Shown here: positions 28,240 to 33,694 of the stretch, piece by piece
Position numbering within the stretch: the stretch's first letter is position 1
Layout of the letters: the number at the start of each line of letters is the position of its first letter
NCBI GenBank assembly: GCA_003567625.1
Contig: PWZB01000140.1
Location: forward strand, 1-33,694
Direction: 5' to 3'
From: Bacteroidales bacterium
GTDB lineage: Bacteria; Bacteroidota; Bacteroidia; Bacteroidales; UBA7960
DNA length: 33,694 nucleotides
Notes under the pieces: generated by a model
Told to the model about the DNA's origin: nothing
What the model saw: only the letters and a program-made list of their open reading frames with translations
The model's database searches: none
Made by a program: the position numbers and the translations under genes

Positions 28240-29385
28240 ATGGAAAAAATACGAATGGTTGACCTGAAGCGCCAATATGAAAAAATTCAGGATGAAATAG
28301 ACAATGCGGTATTGGATGTGGTACGCTCTACACAATATATAAATGGTCCGGATGTAAAACAATTTCAGCAAGAACTGGAAGAATATCTTGATGTTAAGCA
28401 TGTCATTCCATGTGCTAACTGCACGGATGCTTTGCAGGTTGCAATTATGTCTTTGGATTTAAAGCCCGGTGACGAGGTTATAACCACCTCATTTACATTT
28501 GTAGCTACTGTAGAAGTTATTTCATTACTTGGTTTAACGCCTGTTTTGGTTGATGTTTATGAAGATACTTTCAATATAAACCCAATGGAAATATGCCGTA
28601 TGATAACCGGGCGGACAAAAGCCATAATACCTGTTCATCTTTTCGGCCAAAGTGCCAATATGGATGAAATTATGACAATAGCAAAAAATCATAATTTATA
28701 CGTTATAGAAGATAATGCGCAGGCTATAGGTGCAGATTACATTTATTCGAAAAAACGCCGTAAAAAAGCGGGGACAATAGGTCATATCGGATGCACCTCT
28801 TTTTTCCCTTCAAAAAATCTCGGTTGTTACGGCGACGGTGGTGCCATTTTTACCAATAACCAAAATCTGGCAGAAAAGATGCGTAATATAGTAAACCATG
28901 GTATGACAACCAGGTATTACCACAACTATGTTGGAGTAAACTCAAGGCTTGACTCTATCCAGGCAGCCATATTGCGGATCAAGTTGAAATATCTTGACCA
29001 ATATACAAAATTGCGCAGACAAGCGGCAGATTACTATGACAAGGCTTTTGAAGGTAATGAAAATCTAATAATTCCTGCGAGAAGCAGTTTTTCGACTCAT
29101 GTTTTTCATCAATATACCTTGAAAACCCGAAATATTGATCGTGATAAACTAAAAGAATATCTTGATTCAAAAAATATTCCGGCTATGATATATTATCCTG
29201 TCCCGATGCATTTGCAAGAACCATATAAAAGTTTCAGATACAGGCAAAAAGAAGGAGATTTGCCCGTTACGGAAAGCCTGAGCAAGTCGGTAATATCTCT
29301 ACCCATGCATACCGAACTGGATAAAGAACAGCAGGATCATATTATTTCACATGTGTTGGATTTTGTAAACAAAAACCGTCTGTAA
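28240..29385 (+). CDS. wbpE: DegT/DnrJ/EryC1-type nucleotide-sugar aminotransferase (WbpE-like)
   Basis: This 381-residue PLP enzyme belongs to the sugar aminotransferase family. Visible are [14 protein letters not shown], the PLP-contacting [11 protein letters not shown] and the Schiff-base lysine K192 in [14 protein letters not shown]. WbpE-type enzymes place an amino group at C3 of the 3-oxo sugar made by WbpB, using glutamate. The assignment rests on the neighbours: genes resembling wbpD, wbpB and wbpA follow on the same strand, the first after 5 bp. Without them, other 3- or 4-aminotransferases would be equally possible. Confidence 0.88.
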   Translation: MEKIRMVDLKRQYEKIQDEIDNAVLDVVRSTQYINGPDVKQFQQELEEYLDVKHVIPCANCTDALQVAIMSLDLKPGDEVITTSFTFVATVEVISLLGLTPVLVDVYEDTFNINPMEICRMITGRTKAIIPVHLFGQSANMDEIMTIAKNHNLYVIEDNAQAIGADYIYSKKRRKKAGTIGHIGCTSFFPSKNLGCYGDGGAIFTNNQNLAEKMRNIVNHGMTTRYYHNYVGVNSRLDSIQAAILRIKLKYLDQYTKLRRQAADYYDKAFEGNENLIIPARSSFSTHVFHQYTLKTRNIDRDKLKEYLDSKNIPAMIYYPVPMHLQEPYKSFRYRQKEGDLPVTESLSKSVISLPMHTELDKEQQDHIISHVLDFVNKNRL

Positions 29386-29390
29386 TAGAT

Positions 29391-29969
29391 ATGGGGAAAG
29401 ATTATTTCAGCCATGAAACAGCTGTAATAGACCATGGATGCAAAATAGGCAAAGGCACCAGGATATGGCATTTTTCACACATAATGCCCGGTTGTGTTAT
29501 TGGAGAGCGTTGCAATTTGGGGCAAAACGTTGTAGTAATGCCAAAAGTCGTTCTTGGAAAAAATGTGAAAGTCCAGAATAATGTGTCTATTTATACCGGT
29601 GTGATTTGTGAAGACGACGTTTTCCTGGGGCCCTCAATGGTATTTACCAATATAACCAATCCTCGAAGCGCTGTCGTCAGGCGTGATAAATATGAAAAAA
29701 CGATCGTACGTAAAGGAGCATCAATAGGTGCTAACGCCACAATAGTTTGTGGCATTGAAATAGGCGCTTTTGCATTTGTAGGAGCCGGTTGCGTGGTAAT
29801 AAAAAACGTTGCGCCCTATGCCCTGGTAGTGGGCAACCCCGCCAGGCAAATAGGATGGATGAGTGAATATGGACACCGGCTTGAATTTGATGAAAACAAT
29901 ATGGCAGTTTGCCCCGAAAGTAAAGAAAAATATAAAATCCATGATAATAAAGTTGAAAAAATTAATTAA
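29391..29969 (+). CDS. wbpD: Hexapeptide N-acetyltransferase (WbpD-like)
   Basis: This 192-residue protein is a left-handed beta-helix acyltransferase with repeating hexapeptides ([31 protein letters not shown] and onward; quoted in part: [15 protein letters not shown]). The length is that of WbpD, which acetylates the 3-amino group of UDP-2-acetamido-3-amino-glucuronate with acetyl-CoA. Typical stretches are [17 protein letters not shown] and the C-terminal [16 protein letters not shown]. It starts 5 bp after the aminotransferase gene; the next gene follows after a 146-bp AT-rich gap. Confidence 0.88.
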   Translation: MGKDYFSHETAVIDHGCKIGKGTRIWHFSHIMPGCVIGERCNLGQNVVVMPKVVLGKNVKVQNNVSIYTGVICEDDVFLGPSMVFTNITNPRSAVVRRDKYEKTIVRKGASIGANATIVCGIEIGAFAFVGAGCVVIKNVAPYALVVGNPARQIGWMSEYGHRLEFDENNMAVCPESKEKYKIHDNKVEKIN

Positions 29970-30115
29970 ATAAAAATATTAACATTCAAAAGATTTTACT
30001 TATTATTCTTTAAGAAAATTTCTGATAACAAAATAATATCTTTATTGTTAATAATTATACGTCAATTGGATGCGGCGTGTTTATTTTAAGTTTATAAAAA
30101 AAAGAATTACTATAG

Positions 30116-31162
30116 ATGACAAAAATTAAAAATGATAAAATCAGGTTTGCGATAGTTGGCTGTGGTCATATCGGTAAGCGTCATGCAGATATGATCGATA
30201 TTAATCCCGAGTCAGAGTTGATAGCATTGTGCGATATGACTCCCAGGGAAGAATTGGGGCTTGAAAAATACAAAGTGCCTTATTTCACTTCAACAGAAGA
30301 GTTGCTTGACAGCGATCTGGACTTTGATGTTGTCAACATTTGCACTCCTAACGGTTATCATGCACAGCAAAGCCTTATGTGCCTTGACAAAAAGAAACAT
30401 GTGGTATGTGAAAAACCTATGGCTTTGAAAAAGTTTGATTGTGAAGCTATGATAAATAAAGCGCTCCAGGTTAAACGCGAGATTTTTATTGTGATGCAAA
30501 ACCGCTATTCACCGCCATCGGTATGGCTGAAAAATATGATTGATGAAAAGAGGCTGGGAGATATACACATGGTTGACGTAAACTGCTACTGGAACCGTGA
30601 TAAACGTTACTATAAGCCCGGTTTATGGAAAGGAACCCGGGAATTTGACGGTGGGACTCTTTATACACAATTTTCACATTTCATTGATATAATTTATTGG
30701 TTATTTGGTGATATTACCGATATTCATGGTATTTTCAGTAATTTTACGCATAAGGAATTGACCGATTTTGAAGATTCAGGTTTCGTAAACTTCAGGTTCG
30801 TTAACGGGGGAATTGGTCATATCAGCTATTCCACAGCCGTGTGGGATAAGAATATGGGAAGCAGTATTACAATTACAGGTAGTAAAGGCAGCGTAAAAAT
30901 AGGCGGACAATACATGAATAAGGTTGAGTATTGCCATGTTGAAAACTATAAGACTCCCACCCTGCCTGAACCCGGAAACCTGCCGTATGATTATGGCACT
31001 TATAAGGGCAGTATCGCAAATCATCATTATGTGATTCAAAATGTTATTGATTCACTTAAAGGCAGAACAACCATTAAAACCAATGCCCTGGAAGGTCTTA
31101 AAATTGTGGAAATCATCGAACGCATATATGATTTGCGCGATAAACAGGGCATAAACAAATAA
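30116..31162 (+). CDS. wbpB: Gfo/Idh/MocA-family sugar oxidoreductase (WbpB-like)
   Basis: This 348-residue protein has an N-terminal NAD-binding Rossmann fold (IVGCGHIGKRHA, residues 13-24) and the family signature CEKPMALK. The second domain contains WNRDKRYYKPGLWKGTREFDGGTLYTQFSHFIDI, with a likely catalytic histidine in QFSHFID (quoted as GGTLYTQFSHFID). WbpB/WlbA enzymes oxidise C3 of UDP-GlcNAcA to a ketone, the substrate of WbpE. The neighbours before and after support this. A weak internal promoter (TATCTTTA at 30037-30044) may lie in the gap before it. Confidence 0.87.
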   Translation: MTKIKNDKIRFAIVGCGHIGKRHADMIDINPESELIALCDMTPREELGLEKYKVPYFTSTEELLDSDLDFDVVNICTPNGYHAQQSLMCLDKKKHVVCEKPMALKKFDCEAMINKALQVKREIFIVMQNRYSPPSVWLKNMIDEKRLGDIHMVDVNCYWNRDKRYYKPGLWKGTREFDGGTLYTQFSHFIDIIYWLFGDITDIHGIFSNFTHKELTDFEDSGFVNFRFVNGGIGHISYSTAVWDKNMGSSITITGSKGSVKIGGQYMNKVEYCHVENYKTPTLPEPGNLPYDYGTYKGSIANHHYVIQNVIDSLKGRTTIKTNALEGLKIVEIIERIYDLRDKQGINK

Positions 31163-31182
31163 TATAAAACAAACTAACAATA

Positions 31183-32484
31183 ATGGATATATTTCAAAAA
31201 CTGGTACATGAAAAAACGAGCCTTTCGGTTATCGGACTTGGATATGTTGGTTTGCCAATAGCACTTGAATTTGCCAGGAAAGTAAAAGTAATAGGTTACG
31301 ACATTAAAAAGGATCGTATTGAAAAGATGCGAAACCATTCAGACCCCAGCAAAGAGCTTTCCGGGGAATGCTTTGAAGGTTGTGATATCCGGTTTACTTC
31401 GAAGGCCGAAGATTTGTCACGGGCCGGCTTTCACATTATCGGTGTTCCAACTCCTATAGATAATCACAATCTTCCTGATTTGGAGCCTTTATTCTCCGCT
31501 TCACGTATCGTGGGTAAAGCCCTGAAGAAAGGCGATTATGTTGTATATGAATCAACGGTATATCCGGGATGTACCGAAGAGGATTGTGTGCCGATACTGG
31601 AAAAAGTTTCAGGACTAAAAGCAGGTGTCGATTTTAAGGTTGGCTATTCACCTGAACGAATTAACCCGGGAGATAAACATCACACACTTTCCACAATAGT
31701 TAAGGTAGTGTCGGGATGCGATGAAGAAGCACTGGAAAATATTGCCAGGGTGTATGAGTTAATTATAAAGGCAGGAGTTCACAAGGCTCCGTCAATTAAA
31801 ATCGCAGAAGCAGCAAAGATCATTGAAAACACTCAGCGTGATGTAAATATCGCGTTGATGAATGAGTTGTCTATTATTTTTAGCCGCATGGACATAAACA
31901 CTTATGATGTGCTTGAAGCCGCAAAAACAAAATGGAACTTCCTTAATTTTTATCCCGGTCTTGTCGGAGGACATTGCATTGGGGTTGACCCATATTATTT
32001 GGTATATAAAGCAAAAGAGTACAGATATCATCCGCAGGTAATAAATTCCGGTCGCTTTGTCAATGATTCCATGGGCTTTTATGCAGCAAAACAGCTGGTA
32101 AAAAAACTTATTGCCGCCGGCAAAAATGTATTGAATGCCAAAATATTGATCATGGGTGCTACTTTTAAAGAAAATGTGAGTGATATTCGTAATTCGAAGG
32201 TAGCCGACCTTGTCCAGGAACTTCTAACATATGGAGTAAAGATGGATGTTGTTGACCCCCTGGCTGATAACGAAGAGATAAAAAACGAGTATGGATGGGA
32301 ATTAACTGAAACTCCCGGAAATGATTATGATGCAGTGGTTGTTGCTGTTAACCATGATGCTTTTATTGGTTATAATGAGGATCACTTTAAATCATTGATG
32401 AAAACTGCTGAAAATGGCATCCTGGTAGATATAAAAGGCATCTACAGAAATAAAATAAAAGATTTAATATATTGGAGCTTTTGA
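31183..32484 (+). CDS. wbpA: UDP-N-acetylglucosamine 6-dehydrogenase-type enzyme (WbpA-like)
   Basis: This 433-residue nucleotide-sugar dehydrogenase oxidises C6 of the sugar to a carboxylate in two NAD steps. It has the NAD motif VIGLGYVGLP (16-25), YESTVYPG, SPERINPGDK, the catalytic cysteine C265 in GGHCIGVDPYYL and the UDP-binding half with GATFKENVSDIRNSKV. It belongs to the WbpA/TviB/WecC group rather than the UDP-glucose group. It begins 20 bp after the wbpB-like gene and supplies the first step of the pathway. UDP-GlcNAc as substrate is inferred from the neighbours. Confidence 0.88.
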   Translation: MDIFQKLVHEKTSLSVIGLGYVGLPIALEFARKVKVIGYDIKKDRIEKMRNHSDPSKELSGECFEGCDIRFTSKAEDLSRAGFHIIGVPTPIDNHNLPDLEPLFSASRIVGKALKKGDYVVYESTVYPGCTEEDCVPILEKVSGLKAGVDFKVGYSPERINPGDKHHTLSTIVKVVSGCDEEALENIARVYELIIKAGVHKAPSIKIAEAAKIIENTQRDVNIALMNELSIIFSRMDINTYDVLEAAKTKWNFLNFYPGLVGGHCIGVDPYYLVYKAKEYRYHPQVINSGRFVNDSMGFYAAKQLVKKLIAAGKNVLNAKILIMGATFKENVSDIRNSKVADLVQELLTYGVKMDVVDPLADNEEIKNEYGWELTETPGNDYDAVVVAVNHDAFIGYNEDHFKSLMKTAENGILVDIKGIYRNKIKDLIYWSF

Positions 32485-32488
32485 TCCG

Positions 32489-33520
32489 ATGAAAAACAAG
32501 ATATTAGTTACGGGAGGCACAGGTTATATAGGCTCGCATATTGTTGTTGAACTTCAAAACAGCGGATTTGCGGTTGTTATTGCTGATAATCTATGTAATT
32601 CAAAAAAAGAGATTGTCATTCAGATAGAAAAGATAACAGGAGTTAAGCCCGATTTTGAACTTGTTGATCTGAAAGATTCGGGCGCAACTCTCCAATTGTT
32701 CGAAAAGCATAAAGATTTATCAGGAGTAATTCACTTTGCCGCATATAAAGCTGTTGGCGAGTCAATGGAGTTTCCGTTGATCTATTATCATAACAATCTT
32801 TTTTCGTTGATAAATACCCTTCAGGCTATGTTAAAGCACAATATCAACAATTTTGTTTTTTCATCGTCATGCACGGTTTACGGCGATCCTGACTCACTGC
32901 CTGTTGATGAGAAAGCCGTTGTCAAGCCTCCCATATCCCCGTATGGCAACACGAAACAGATATCCGAAGAGATCATATCAGACACCATCAATACTAGTTC
33001 GCTTCAAAGTATCAGCCTGCGTTATTTTAATCCTGTGGGCGCACATAGCAGCGGCTTGATAGGCGAGTTACCACTGGGAGTGCCAAACAACCTTGTGCCT
33101 TTCATCACCCAAACAGCAATTGGAAAAAGAGATGTATTGAAGGTTTTTGGCAACGATTATCCCACTCCTGACGGCACATGCATCAGAGATTATATACATG
33201 TTGAAGACCTGGCAAAAGCCCATGTTGCTGCTGTGGAAAGAATGATCGGCCAAAAACAAAAAGAAAATTGCGAAATCTTTAACCTGGGCACAGGTGCAGG
33301 CAACAGCGTTCTTGAAGTGATCAAAACATTTGAAAAAACCTCCGGTGTGAAGTTGCGATATCAATTTGCCGACAGGCGGCCGGGTGATATACCGGAAGTA
33401 TGGGCTGACACAAGCCTTGCAAATAACGTACTGGGATGGAAAGCCCGAAAAAACCTTGATGATATGATGAGATCAGCATGGATTTGGGAACAAAACCTGG
33501 CAAAAGGAAAAATTTTTTAA
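32489..33520 (+). CDS. galE: UDP-glucose/UDP-N-acetylglucosamine 4-epimerase
   Basis: This 343-residue extended short-chain dehydrogenase has the NAD motif GGTGYIG (9-15), catalytic S127 in SSSCTVYGDP and the Y152-xxx-K156 pair in PYGNTK. Further GalE stretches are SLRYFNPVGAH, DGTCIRDYIHVEDLA and FNLGTGAGNSV. The family interconverts UDP-glucose and UDP-galactose, and many members also act on the N-acetyl forms. It starts 4 bp after the dehydrogenase stop, so it belongs to the same operon and probably provides a galacto sugar for the polysaccharide. Confidence 0.93.
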   Translation: MKNKILVTGGTGYIGSHIVVELQNSGFAVVIADNLCNSKKEIVIQIEKITGVKPDFELVDLKDSGATLQLFEKHKDLSGVIHFAAYKAVGESMEFPLIYYHNNLFSLINTLQAMLKHNINNFVFSSSCTVYGDPDSLPVDEKAVVKPPISPYGNTKQISEEIISDTINTSSLQSISLRYFNPVGAHSSGLIGELPLGVPNNLVPFITQTAIGKRDVLKVFGNDYPTPDGTCIRDYIHVEDLAKAHVAAVERMIGQKQKENCEIFNLGTGAGNSVLEVIKTFEKTSGVKLRYQFADRRPGDIPEVWADTSLANNVLGWKARKNLDDMMRSAWIWEQNLAKGKIF

Positions 33521-33552
33521 TGTAATAATTCTGCAGATTATCTAAATAGATC

Positions 33553-33694
33553 ATGACAAAAATACTTATTACAGGTGGAGCAGGATTTATCGGGTCTCAT
33601 GTGGTAAGATTGTTTGTAAAGAAATATCCGAACCATAAAATATTCAATCTGGACAAACTCACTTATGCCGGCAATCTTGAAAACCTGAAAGACA
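33553..33694 (+). CDS. rmlB: dTDP-glucose 4,6-dehydratase, N-terminal part (partial)
   Basis: An ATG at 33553 opens a frame running off the right edge. The 47 residues seen read [19 protein letters not shown], then [16 protein letters not shown]. The NAD motif GGAGFIG together with [13 protein letters not shown] is characteristic of RmlB, the second step in making dTDP-rhamnose and related deoxysugars. It starts 32 bp after galE. Only the first seventh or so of the protein is visible, so a close relative cannot be excluded. Confidence 0.85.
   Translation, partial: MTKILITGGAGFIGSHVVRLFVKKYPNHKIFNLDKLTYAGNLENLKD

Noticed and set aside
1..33694. CRISPR arrays, insertion sequences, prophage genes
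   Set aside because: No regularly spaced direct repeats, transposase genes or phage structural genes were seen.

Overview
The window looks like a chromosomal segment of a low-GC Bacteroidota bacterium, probably class Bacteroidia. The evidence is the gene order rpsU-xerC-hpf-tRNAs-tuf-secE-nusG-rplKAJL-rpoBC-DUF3467, RpoB/RpoC sequences of Bacteroidota type, lipoprotein signals of the ..SC/..GC type, poor Shine-Dalgarno sequences, and several promoters fitting the phylum's TTTG-N19..21-TAnnTTTG pattern. The species cannot be named from the sequence alone.

Layout. Positions 1-4406 hold a cut-off unknown gene, then a lipoprotein-type MTA/SAH deaminase (minus) divergent from a purine nucleoside phosphorylase (plus), an uncharacterised class I SAM methyltransferase and a small unknown lipoprotein. 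Positions 4613-19991 are a long minus-strand information-processing block. A promoter at 19961-19991 starts rpsU-xerC-hpf; a second at 18290-18322 starts tRNA-Thr(TGT)-Tyr(GTA)-Gly(TCC)-Thr(GGT)-tuf-tRNA-Trp(CCA)-secE-nusG-rplK-rplA-rplJ-rplL-rpoB-rpoC-DUF3467. The block ends in an A/U-only hairpin with a T tract (4613-4663).

Positions 20176-27978 are the least ordinary part. A small secreted unknown protein (plus) faces a tight three-gene minus-strand operon. Its first gene encodes a 1721-residue protein that joins an SLC12-like cation-chloride cotransporter, a long helical middle region, a P-loop ATPase and a winged-helix-like C-terminus. The second gene encodes a short MscS-type mechanosensitive channel and the third a PlsC-type acyltransferase. 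The genes are 30 bp apart and overlapping by 14 bp, so they are probably co-expressed; a membrane, ion or osmotic stress role is an inference.

Positions 28183-33694 begin a plus-strand surface-polysaccharide locus. It has four genes for UDP-2,3-diacetamido-2,3-dideoxy-glucuronate (aminotransferase, N-acetyltransferase, 3-oxidoreductase, 6-dehydrogenase: wbpE, wbpD, wbpB, wbpA types), then galE, then an rmlB cut off by the window edge.

No insertion sequence, prophage, CRISPR array or rRNA gene was seen. No gene-free stretch exceeds 300 bp; the longest are 19888-20175, 27979-28239 and 4407-4661.
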